Positions 25,675 to 33,460 of a stretch of DNA of 64,000 nt are shown in pieces. Source of the stretch: Rohdeia mirabilis (GTDB taxonomy: Bacteria; Planctomycetota; UBA1135; GCA-002686595); NCBI GenBank assembly GCA_007750655.1, contig CP036290.1, forward strand, positions 4,526,001-4,590,000, read 5' to 3'. The notes under the pieces were generated by a model. The model searched no databases and was not told the DNA's origin. It saw nothing but the letters and a program-made list of their open reading frames with translations. Made by a program: the position numbers and the translations under genes. Positions within the stretch are counted from its first letter, which is position 1. Each line of letters opens with the position of its first letter.

Positions 25675-26213
25675 GAAGGCGTAGGAAGGGGACCGCGCAC
25701 GACTGGATCCATCCGAAGTTCGGCGGTGGACCGGCGGAGAGTGCCGCACGGGACGGTCGTCCCGATCGGCACCATCCCGTCGACCCCGTCGACCGTGGAC
25801 GGTCGTCGAGAGGCCCCGGACCGAGAACGTGAGGGCGATTCGGACGCGCTCGAAGTCGCGACTCGGCGGCTCGACCTGGGTGCGCGCACGAGATCGGGCC
25901 CGGGGGACGATGCGAGCCACTGGCATGGGCGCGGCGCGGAGTCGCGCGCTGCTCCGATTCGCTCGATCGACGAATCGGCTCGAAGTCGGTGCCTCGTCGG
26001 CCCGATCGGCTCGAGCGCTTCGACGCCGTAGATGGGGCTCGAAGTCCGAGACGCGGCGACGCCCTCCACTTCGGGCGACGCGACGGGGTCCGCCGCGCCG
26101 GCCCCGATCCCGGTCGCCTAGACTGCGCGCTCCAAGGATGCGGGCGGGCGCGCGGCACGGCCGACGCCCACCGAGCCCGCTCCCCACTCCACCACCCTCG
26201 ACCCGATCCAGTC
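25675..26213. other. Non-coding gap before ppiC
   Basis: About 540 bases with no convincing gene. The open frame that continues upstream from ppiC lacks conserved residues. Near 25740-25815 there is a cluster of imperfect palindromes around GTCGAC (CGTCGACCCCGTCGACCGTGG), which could be structured. No repeat shared with the rest of the window was seen. Confidence 0.5.
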
Positions 26214-26492
26214 ATGTCCCGCGCCAGCGCCCGCCACATCCTCGTCTCCTCCGAACAGGAAGCCCTCGACCTCGTGACCAAGCTCGAGGGAGGCGCGGAG
26301 TTCGAGAGCCTCGCCAAGCAGCACAGCTCGTGCCCGTCCGGTCGCGACGGCGGCGCCCTGGGCACGTTCGGACCGGGCCAGATGGTCAAGGAGTTCGACG
26401 CGGTCGTGTTCAGCGCGCCCGTCGGCGAGGTGCAGGGTCCGGTGAAGACCCAGTTCGGCTACCACGTCATCGAGGTCACGAGCCGCAGTTGA
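26214..26492 (+). CDS. ppiC: Single-domain parvulin peptidyl-prolyl isomerase
   Basis: A 92-residue protein, the same size as E. coli PpiC (93 residues), covering exactly one parvulin domain. It shows ARHILVSSEQEALDLV at the N-terminus, FESLAKQHSSCPSGRDGGAL in the middle, GTFGPGQMVKEFDAVVFSAP, and FGYHVIEVTSRS at the C-terminus. No signal peptide is present, so it acts in the cytoplasm, catalysing cis-trans isomerisation of X-Pro bonds. The ATG at 26214 gives the standard N-terminus. A partial, broken copy of the C-terminal half is at 31237-31540. Confidence 0.93.
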   Translation: MSRASARHILVSSEQEALDLVTKLEGGAEFESLAKQHSSCPSGRDGGALGTFGPGQMVKEFDAVVFSAPVGEVQGPVKTQFGYHVIEVTSRS

Positions 26493-26649
26493 GCGGTGAG
26501 CGGCGCGGCGTTCGGCCCCGGGTCGCACGTCGCGCCGCGCCACGTGGCCACGGACCGGCCGCTCGCCGGACCAGGACCCGAGGCGCGTCGCCCGAGACTT
26601 CTCCGACCCATCGCGAACGAACGGGTTCGCCGACGACTTCGCACCTGCC

Positions 26650-27195
26650 ATGACCCGATCCACGCGCCACCGCACGTTCGCCGCGACCCTGCTCGCTTCC
26701 TTCGCCGTCGCCTGTGCCGCGCCCGCCGGCGACGACGCCTCGAACTCGACGACGACCTGGTTCGAGCCGACGACGGCCACGTCCGCCGCCGTCGTGCCCG
26801 GTGCCGAGAGCGCGGCGCCCGTCGAGTCCTCGTCCGTCCTGCTCGAGCGCACCATCACGCTCGCCGGACTGGAGGAGATGTTCGCGACGATCGCGGCGAC
26901 CACCGACTGGGACATGGCCGAGCCCAAACTGTGGGGCCACTACTTCGGGCATCCCGAGCGCAAGCGGCTCGAGCTGGCCGCGACCGCTCTCGCCGTCCAA
27001 GGCTTCGACTTCGTGGACATCTACCCGCCGGACGTCGATGCGGCGCCGGAGGACGCGCTGTACTACCTGCACGTCGAGCGCGCCGAGGTGCACGACCCCC
27101 GGTCGTTGCTCGAGCTCGCCGAAGGCATGTACCAGCTGGCCGAACGCTTCGCGCTCACGTCCTACGACGGGATGGACGTGGGGCCGGTCGAGTAG
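26650..27195 (+). CDS. Lipoprotein with an RraB-like domain
   Basis: A 181-residue protein with a lipoprotein signal peptide (lipobox FAVAC near residues 18-22), an Ala/Thr/Ser linker to about residue 60, and a C-terminal domain whose features match the RraB family: LWGHYFGHP at about 94-102, LAVQGFDFVDIYPPD, YLHVERAEVHDPRSLLELAE and SYDGMDVGPVE at the end. RraB of E. coli is a cytosolic RNase E inhibitor. Here the lipobox predicts export and membrane anchoring, so a different role is likely. Start is chosen at the ATG that begins the signal peptide. Confidence 0.78.
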   Translation: MTRSTRHRTFAATLLASFAVACAAPAGDDASNSTTTWFEPTTATSAAVVPGAESAAPVESSSVLLERTITLAGLEEMFATIAATTDWDMAEPKLWGHYFGHPERKRLELAATALAVQGFDFVDIYPPDVDAAPEDALYYLHVERAEVHDPRSLLELAEGMYQLAERFALTSYDGMDVGPVE

Positions 27196-27198
27196 CGC

Positions 27199-27884
27199 GA
27201 GCTCGGCCCGCCACGTCCAGATCGACCGAGCCGTGCGTCGGCACCGGCTTCGAACGCCGCACCTCGGACCACGGCCGGAAGAGCTGCCGCTATCGGTGCT
27301 CGACCTCGAAGGTGCCCGGTCGCTGCGCTGCGTGGCGCGCGCGGACCCTAGGGGCAGCGCGCTTCTCGTCGTGCACGCCGGTGCCGACCGCTCCCTGCGC
27401 CTCGACCTGCGCGGGCAGCGCGGACGCCCGGCGTTCGAGCTGCGCGTAGGCTCCGAAACGGTGCGCCTCGCGGGCCGAGAACCCGTCGATGCCGACAACT
27501 GGATCGTGTTCGTCGTGAACTGCGAGGACGGCGCGATCGAGCTCCTCGTCGACGGCGAAGTGGTCGACGGCGCGGACGCGAACCTCGAACCTGCGGCGCT
27601 CTTCGGCGGCGCGTTCGAGGACGAGGTCGAGGTCCTGCTCGGCGGGAACCGCGGTGCCCCCGCACGGCCCGAGGCCGCGGTGGACGAACTGCGAATCGAG
27701 CGCGTCGCCACACGGTCGTCGTCGCGCTCGGGGCGTTCCGGCTCGCCATGGTAGGTGGCCCTCGAGGGCTCCCTTTCGCCAGCGGCCGCGTCGAAGGTCG
27801 GTGGAGCGCTTCGATTGCACGGGACACTCTCGATCTGGCGTCCCCCGACCCGTTCGACGCGTCCGGGTCGTCTACGATCTTCGA
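27199..27884 (+). pseudogene. LamG-like fragment, probably a remnant, after a ygiQ-tail-like seam
   Basis: Between the RraB-like gene and the next propeller gene, one frame (27233 GTG to the stop at 27754) has protein-like composition: VLDLEGARSLRCVA, ADNWIVFVVNCEDGAIELLV, EDEVEVLLGGNRGAP and AVDELRIERVA. This pattern resembles the C-terminal half of LamG/concanavalin-like jelly-roll domains, but there is no signal peptide or N-terminal half. At its 5' edge (27199-27222) is a piece nearly identical to the 3' end of ygiQ (GCCCGCCACGTCCAGATC), as at 31237. I read it as a truncated remnant left by rearrangement, though a small intact gene cannot be excluded. 27755-27884 holds no gene. Confidence 0.45.
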
Positions 27885-29519
27885 ATGCAATCCGTCCTTC
27901 GCTACGCGCTCGGAGTGGGCGCCCTGTTCGTCCTCTCGGGGGCCGCTCTCGCCCAGTACGAGCTCGAGACGTCGCTCGTACTGGAGAGCGACTCGGGAAC
28001 GGAGTTCGTCGACTTGGCGCGCAGCTCGGACCGCCTCGCCATCGCGATCGAAGGTGCACTTCACCAAGGACTCGCACTGGTGCGTTCGAACGACGGTTCG
28101 TGGGCACCGGACGAGCCTGCGTCCGAGCTCTTCGTGAACCTCGCGCTCACCGGAGGTATCACGTTCGAGGTCGAAGACTTCGAGTCCTTCGCGATCGCCG
28201 CGCAGCGGACCGAGATCCTCATCGGAAGCCCTTCGTCGAGAGTCGCCGGGCAGTCTTCCGCCGGTTCGGTCGCGCGCTTCGCAAGGCAGCCCGACGGTGC
28301 GTGGACGAACATCGAGTTTCTGACCACGCCCACACCCGACTCGGTCGATGCGTTCGGTGCGTCGGTCGCGTACTCGGGTCCGTGGATCGCCGTGGGGAGT
28401 CCCAACCAGGACTCCGCGAGCGGGAGCGCGACCGGCGCGGTGCACGTGTTCCGGACCGCGCCCGGCCAACCGTCCACGCTGTGGCAGATCCTCGCTCCCC
28501 CGGCACCCGCGGGTCAGAGCGACTTCGGGACCCAGGTCGCGATCAGCGGCGGGACGCTCGTCGTCACGGCACCCAAGAGCGTTGTCGTCCCGGGCTCGTC
28601 GGCGCAGGGCAAGGTCTTCGTCTACGAGCTCGCTCCCGATGACGCGTGGGCGCTCGTGGCGGAACTCCAGTCGACCGACCCCGATACGTATCGACGGTTC
28701 GCATCGAGCGCGGACATCGACGGTGACCTCATCGCGGTCGGTGAGCACGCCATCGGGCTCGGTGGACCGGGTCGCGCGGAGACCTTCCGCCGGTCGACGG
28801 TCGGCGTCTGGGAACCGGCACACCCGATCGCACCCGAGTACGTCTACGAGCCGTTCGAGTTCGGGCGCTCGATCGCCGTCGAGGACTCGACCGTCGCCAT
28901 CGGCGCGCGGATGCCGGGACCGAACGCCACCGGAGTGGTCTCGGTTCACACCATGCGGTCCGACGGGACGTGGAAGCTGGAGCGCCTCCTCACCGGATCG
29001 AAATCCGCGCCCGAGGATCTCTCCGACAACGAGTACTCGGTGGGAACGAACGTCCAGCTCGAGAACGGTGAGGTCTTGACAGGCGACTCGTACGTACTTG
29101 CATTCGAGCCGGCGTACCTCGCCCGCGGGAGTCTCGGAGTTTCCGCTGCGAACGGCGGCTCACAGGCGCTCGTCCTGCACGGAGGCCCCGAACGCGCGTT
29201 CCACGCATTCGTGCTGCTGGGCAGCATGAGCGGGCTCGGTCCGCCGACACCGATCCCGGGGACACCGTTCGTGACCGACCTCGTCCTCGACGCGTACACC
29301 GACGCGCTCGTCGGCGGGCTCGGCGCCGGCGTGATCGACCCGTTCTTCGGTGTCCTCGACGAGACCGGCCGAGCATCGTCGCTCTTCGCACTGCCCGCCG
29401 GCACCGACCCCGCGTTCATCGGTTCGACGCTGCACCACGCGTACGTGACCTTCCAACTCGTCCCCTTCGTCGAGCCCGCACTCGTGTCCAACTCCGTCAG
29501 CGTGGAGATCGTCCAATGA
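27885..29519 (+). CDS. Secreted FG-GAP-like beta-propeller protein (copy 1)
   Basis: A 544-residue protein with a signal peptide (YALGVGALFVLSGAALAQ). It has repeated blades with the motif FGASVAYSGPWIAVGSP, FGTQVAISGGTLVVTAPKSV, FGRSIAVEDSTVAIGARMPG, typical of integrin-alpha/FG-GAP-like propellers. The C-terminal 130 residues (from AFVLLGSMSG to VSNSVSVEIVQ) make a separate domain shared with the next gene and others in the window. It probably acts outside the cell, as a binding or display protein. Its stop overlaps the start of the next gene (ATGA), so the pair is cotranscribed and coupled. The ATG at 27885 begins the signal peptide. Confidence 0.82.
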   Translation: MQSVLRYALGVGALFVLSGAALAQYELETSLVLESDSGTEFVDLARSSDRLAIAIEGALHQGLALVRSNDGSWAPDEPASELFVNLALTGGITFEVEDFESFAIAAQRTEILIGSPSSRVAGQSSAGSVARFARQPDGAWTNIEFLTTPTPDSVDAFGASVAYSGPWIAVGSPNQDSASGSATGAVHVFRTAPGQPSTLWQILAPPAPAGQSDFGTQVAISGGTLVVTAPKSVVVPGSSAQGKVFVYELAPDDAWALVAELQSTDPDTYRRFASSADIDGDLIAVGEHAIGLGGPGRAETFRRSTVGVWEPAHPIAPEYVYEPFEFGRSIAVEDSTVAIGARMPGPNATGVVSVHTMRSDGTWKLERLLTGSKSAPEDLSDNEYSVGTNVQLENGEVLTGDSYVLAFEPAYLARGSLGVSAANGGSQALVLHGGPERAFHAFVLLGSMSGLGPPTPIPGTPFVTDLVLDAYTDALVGGLGAGVIDPFFGVLDETGRASSLFALPAGTDPAFIGSTLHHAYVTFQLVPFVEPALVSNSVSVEIVQ

Positions 29520-31231
29520 AGTGCTCGATCGAAACCGCCGCCGCGTTGGTGCTGGCGATCTGGAGCGTCGCGCCGACGAATCACGCGCTCGCCCAGGAGC
29601 AGCGCCCCGTCGAGCGCCAGATCCTCTTCGAACAGACTCCCTCCGTGCCGGGCAGGTTCGGCGCGAGCGCGGACGCGGAAGAGGGTCGACTGATGGTCGG
29701 CCATCGGAACCACCTCGTGTCCGTCCCCGACCCCGGACGCCTCCACTTCTTCGTCCTGGGTGCGACCGGCACGTGGGTGCTCGAGTCGGCGCTCGACCCG
29801 ACGAGCGATCCGCTCTTCCTCGGCGAGGGCGAGTTCGGTCACCGTGTGGCGCTCGGCGGCGGCCGCGGGCTGACGAGCGGCAGCCTGGAGTTCGTGGAGG
29901 GCTCCCTGGTCGGCCACATCGGTTACGTGACGTCACTCGACGATGGAGAGTGGCGGATCGAGGCCGCTCTGACGACGAACTTGGACGTCGAGGTCGGAGC
30001 GAAAGTGCTCGCCCTCGACATCGACGGCGACCGCGCCGTGATCACGATCGAGACCGATCCCTTCCAACCGGTCTCCCCCGGGAGCCGACGCCGTGCCCTG
30101 GTCTTCGAGCGCGAGCCGATCAGCGGCGAGTGGTTCGAAGCGGCGATCCTCGAGTTCCCCGAGGGCCAGAGCGTGCTCGGCGGATCCGACTTCGGACGCG
30201 ACGTCGCGATCCAGGGCGACGACCTGTTCGTCTCCGACCCGCACGTCGTCGGTCCGCCGTCACCGCAGTACGGCGCCGTATTCCGCTACCGCCGCGACGC
30301 GAGCGGAGCGTGGAACCTCGAACAACGACTCGTTCGACCGGACCCGCCGACGAGCGGCCCGCGTTCGTTCGGCGAGTCCATCGCACTCGATGGCGAGCGG
30401 ATCGTGATCGCGGCGCCGTTCGTCGACCCTTCGCCCGATGGTCAGTCGGGGCTCGTGTACACGTTCGAACGCCTCCTGGACGGGAGCTGGAACTGGTTCA
30501 CGATCCATGGCGCCCCGGCGGTCGTCGACGCGGGAGCGTTCGGTGCCGACGTCGACCTGGAAGGCGACGTGGTCGCGGTCGCGACCGGTGTCGAAGTCCC
30601 CGTCGACGAGGTTCTCGTCTTCAGGATCGAGCCGGATCGCGACTGGACGCTCGTCGCTCGAGTCTCGCCGGACGACGACCTCGACGGATCCTTCGGCGGC
30701 TCGGGAGTCCTCGGTCGAACGCTGGCCGTGACGCGCGGCGCGGTAGCGTTCGGCAACGAGCTCTGGGACTTCGATCCGCCCGGCTCGCCGTCCAGCGAGG
30801 AGGGTGCCCTGTGGAGCTTCAGCACCCCCTCGCTGATCGGCGACAGGGACCAGCTCTCGCTGACGCTCGGGGGCACGCAGGAACTCAGCATCGACGCCGG
30901 CCGAGCGCTGGCCGGCGGCGCGTTCGTGGTGCTGGGCTCGCTGACGGGCATCCAGAGCAGCGTCCCGATGCCGTTCTCGAAGACTGGGCTCCCGCTCACC
31001 CTCGACCCGTACACCGACCTGTTGCTCGCGTTCAGCGGCGCAGGACTCGTGTGGCCGATGTTCGGCGTGCTCGACGGCGAGGGGCGCGCGACGGTCGGAT
31101 TCACGGTTCCGTCCGCTTCGCCGCTCGAGCTGCTCGGCGTGTCCGCGTGGCACGCAGCCATTCTCTACACGCCCGGCGCCTTCGAGCTCTACGGAGCGAC
31201 CAACGCGAAGAGCGCGTGGCTCCTGCCGTAG
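29516..31231 (+). CDS. Secreted FG-GAP-like beta-propeller protein (copy 2, tandem paralogue)
   Basis: A 571-residue exported protein starting at the ATG that overlaps the stop of the previous gene (ATGA). The signal peptide ends about residue 26 (THALAQ-type, here NHALAQ). Propeller blades include FGHRVALGGGRGLTSGSLEF, FGRDVAIQGDDLFVSDPHVV and FGESIALDGERIVIAAPFVD. The C-terminal domain (AFVVLGSLTGIQSSVPMPF to AWLLP) matches that of copy 1 in layout. Sequence identity is moderate, so duplication is not recent. A chimeric pseudogene begins a few bases after the stop. Confidence 0.82.
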   Translation: MKCSIETAAALVLAIWSVAPTNHALAQEQRPVERQILFEQTPSVPGRFGASADAEEGRLMVGHRNHLVSVPDPGRLHFFVLGATGTWVLESALDPTSDPLFLGEGEFGHRVALGGGRGLTSGSLEFVEGSLVGHIGYVTSLDDGEWRIEAALTTNLDVEVGAKVLALDIDGDRAVITIETDPFQPVSPGSRRRALVFEREPISGEWFEAAILEFPEGQSVLGGSDFGRDVAIQGDDLFVSDPHVVGPPSPQYGAVFRYRRDASGAWNLEQRLVRPDPPTSGPRSFGESIALDGERIVIAAPFVDPSPDGQSGLVYTFERLLDGSWNWFTIHGAPAVVDAGAFGADVDLEGDVVAVATGVEVPVDEVLVFRIEPDRDWTLVARVSPDDDLDGSFGGSGVLGRTLAVTRGAVAFGNELWDFDPPGSPSSEEGALWSFSTPSLIGDRDQLSLTLGGTQELSIDAGRALAGGAFVVLGSLTGIQSSVPMPFSKTGLPLTLDPYTDLLLAFSGAGLVWPMFGVLDGEGRATVGFTVPSASPLELLGVSAWHAAILYTPGAFELYGATNAKSAWLLP

Positions 31232-31236
31232 AGCTC

Positions 31237-31540
31237 AGCCCGCCACGTCCAGATCCGCCGACTCGGGCGGGCGACTCGCCTTGCCGCGGCCCTTGCGCTT
31301 GCCGGGGCCGGCCTTGCCGCGCTTGATCTCGCGCTCGAGCGCCTGGCGGAACGCGGGGATCAGGTCGCCGGCGTGCTCGGGCGCGAGCTTCGAGCGACCC
31401 GGCACGTTCGGACCGGGCGAGATGGTCAGGCAGTTCGACGCCGTGGCGTTCAGCGCCCCGCTCGACGAGGTGCAGGGCCCGGTGAAGACCTAAGCCTGCT
31501 CCCACCTGCTCGAGGTCACGAGCCGCAGTCGAGCGCCCCT
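31237..31540. pseudogene. Mosaic pseudogene: ygiQ 3' end joined to ppiC 3' end
   Basis: Bases from about 31237 to 31372 are nearly identical, by eye, to the 3' end of ygiQ at 33461-33596 (two mismatches noted in about 135). Then about 35 bases match an internal ygiQ stretch near 33990-34027 (CGTGCTCGGGCGCGAGCTTC). At the shared GGCACG the sequence switches to the 3' half of ppiC (26363 onward, plus strand), reading GTFGPGEMVRQFDAVAFSAP and EVQGPVKT before a stop TAA at 31491-31493. The ppiC-like bases continue to about 31530 past that stop, so the copy is dead. The ygiQ part is in antisense orientation to the ppiC part. Confidence 0.85.
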
Positions 31541-31599
31541 GTGCACGGCGCGCGGGCCCGACCGCGCGTCGGCACTCAGATAACGACCCCGCCCGAACG

Positions 31600-31638
31600 A
31601 CGCTGGACCTCGACCGCGCCACGGTCGAGGTCCAGCGT
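31600..31638. terminator. Perfect 17-bp hairpin between pseudogene and propeller gene
   Basis: A perfect 17-bp inverted repeat (ACGCTGGACCTCGACCG) with a 5-base loop lies about 67 bases after the stop of the minus-strand gene at 31705-33258 and beyond the plus-strand pseudogene. It could act as a bidirectional terminator. There is no T-tract on either side. It is the longest perfect hairpin seen in the window apart from the 208-bp element arms. Confidence 0.6.
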
Positions 31639-31704
31639 GCGTCGAGAGTGCAACGATCGATGGGCGTTCGCCCCGCTCGCACCTGCCGAACGAGCCCTCG
31701 CGTC

Positions 31705-33258
31705 TCAGGGCTTGGTCAGCTTCAGACCGTTGGACGCGGAGAATCCCTGCGGCCCCACCGCGTCCAGGATCCAAGCCTGGGTGTAGACCGCGGAACCGGG
31801 CGGGAACGACGCCGGCCAGGTGAACGGCGTCACGTACTTTCCGAGCGGACCCGTCGTGCGCGGCACGAGGACCGCGGGGCCCGGCACGAGCGTTCCTCCG
31901 AACACGGGCGCGAAGACCGGCTGGTCGGCATAGACCTGGAACATCAGCGCGGACGGCGCCGCGTCCGTCAGCTCGAGCGTGAAGTCGTTCGTCGCGCCGA
32001 AGGCCGTCGTGGCCGTCAGCTCGGGCTCGCCGCTGACGCCGGCGAGCGCAAAGCCGAGGTCGACCGAGCCGGTGCCGGACAGCCGCAGGCGATAGAGGTT
32101 GCCCGGGCGCGTCGCTCCGGGGCTGGGGCTCCCCCATAGGTGCGGATCGGGGAACCCACCAGCGAGGACGTAGAGGTCGCCGTCGGGTCCTCCAGCGAGC
32201 TCGATCCTCGACACGAGTGTCGGGAGTCCGGCGGCGTCGAGCGGCGCGAACGTCGTCCCGTTGTCCTCACTGACGTAGACGCCGTTGCTCGTCGCCGCGT
32301 ACAGGCGGCCGGTGCCGAGACCGTTGTCGGCGATGGCGAGGTCGAAGATCGTCAGTCCTTCGAGCCCTTGGCCGGAGCTCCCGGGGGCGCTCCCCGGACC
32401 GGTCCCGAGGTCCCAATTGCTGCCGTTGTCCAGGCTGCGCACGAAGTTCTGCGGGGCGAGCGCGACGGCGTCCCCCTTCCCGAAGTAGAAGATCGGACGC
32501 TGCCCCTGCGGACCGACGGGTGCCGCCTCGATCCCGTTCGCGAACAAGACCCCGGCACAGATGCCGGGGTTGCTCAACGGATGGCTGCACTGCTTGAACA
32601 CGAAGCCGAAGTCGGTGCTGCGGTGGAAGGTCGGCGTGGTCACGCGAATGCCGTAGGCGAAGCCCGACGTCGCGAAGTCCTCGGCGAAGGTGATGTCCCG
32701 CATGTCGAAGGTCGGGAACGGGTTGAGGATCCAGGTCGCCCCCCCGTCGGCGGAGCGATAGGTGTCGCCGCCCTGCCCCGTCGGGCTGGCGATCATCACC
32801 TGGTCCGTGGCGAAGCTCGGCGAGAGGGCCAAGTCCTTGAAGAAGTTGCCCCACGGCAGCGGCGACGGCTGCGGCAGCTTGGTCCACGAAGCGCCAGCGT
32901 CGGTGCTCTTCCAGAGCTCGGTCGCGGGAGCCAGGATGCGCCCACTCGTGGCGAACATCGTGTGGTCCACGGCGAAGGTCGGTGAGATGGTCAAGAGCTG
33001 CGGATCGTCGCCTTGCGGCAACGAGCTCAGCAGCTGGACCGTGTCACCGTGTCCGGTCACCAGGTGGAAGTCGCCGTCGCCCTCGTAGTTGACCGATCCG
33101 GTCGCGATCCAAGCGAGCCCGTCGTTCGCGTAGTCGGGTGAGGTGACGAAGGTGAAGACGCCGTCGGGACCGACCTGCTGCCAACTGGAATCGGCCGTGG
33201 GCGCGGTCTGCGCCAACAGGAGGAAGGACAGGGCGGAAGCGGAGGTGAGGAGCAGCAT
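31705..33258 (-). CDS. Secreted Asp-box/BNR-type propeller protein
   Basis: A 517-residue exported protein with signal peptide LLLTSASALSFLLLAQTAPT. Several Asp-box/BNR motifs mark blades of a sialidase- or Vps10-like propeller: LWKSTDAGASWTKLP, TYRSADGGATWILNP, FVRSLDNGSNWDLGT and VYVSEDNGTTFAPLD. No catalytic residues of sialidases were recognised, so it is probably a binding protein. The C-terminal 120 residues (ending in YTQAWILDAVGPQGFSASNG) resemble the module shared with other secreted proteins of the window. The ATG at 33258 starts the signal peptide; upstream frame is not coding. Confidence 0.82.
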   Translation of the reverse strand: MLLLTSASALSFLLLAQTAPTADSSWQQVGPDGVFTFVTSPDYANDGLAWIATGSVNYEGDGDFHLVTGHGDTVQLLSSLPQGDDPQLLTISPTFAVDHTMFATSGRILAPATELWKSTDAGASWTKLPQPSPLPWGNFFKDLALSPSFATDQVMIASPTGQGGDTYRSADGGATWILNPFPTFDMRDITFAEDFATSGFAYGIRVTTPTFHRSTDFGFVFKQCSHPLSNPGICAGVLFANGIEAAPVGPQGQRPIFYFGKGDAVALAPQNFVRSLDNGSNWDLGTGPGSAPGSSGQGLEGLTIFDLAIADNGLGTGRLYAATSNGVYVSEDNGTTFAPLDAAGLPTLVSRIELAGGPDGDLYVLAGGFPDPHLWGSPSPGATRPGNLYRLRLSGTGSVDLGFALAGVSGEPELTATTAFGATNDFTLELTDAAPSALMFQVYADQPVFAPVFGGTLVPGPAVLVPRTTGPLGKYVTPFTWPASFPPGSAVYTQAWILDAVGPQGFSASNGLKLTKP

Positions 33259-33460
33259 GGTCGTGGTCGGAAGGGTCGATGGCGATCGAGCCACGTGGCC
33301 CGGTGGATCGTCCTGATCACGAACTGTGCCACGCTCTCCGGCACCTTGGGAGGACCTCGGGCCGATTGCGCACGTCCAGATTTCGGAAGCCCGTCCGGAC
33401 TCCGGATGGATCCGGAGAGGGGCGCCGCTCACCTCGTGGATCCTCGGTGAGACCGACCCC

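Noticed and set aside
25989..26492. Longer version of ppiC starting upstream
   Set aside because: The extra N-terminal 75 residues are Arg/Pro/Gly-rich and lack similarity to parvulins; the 92-residue version matches the family length.
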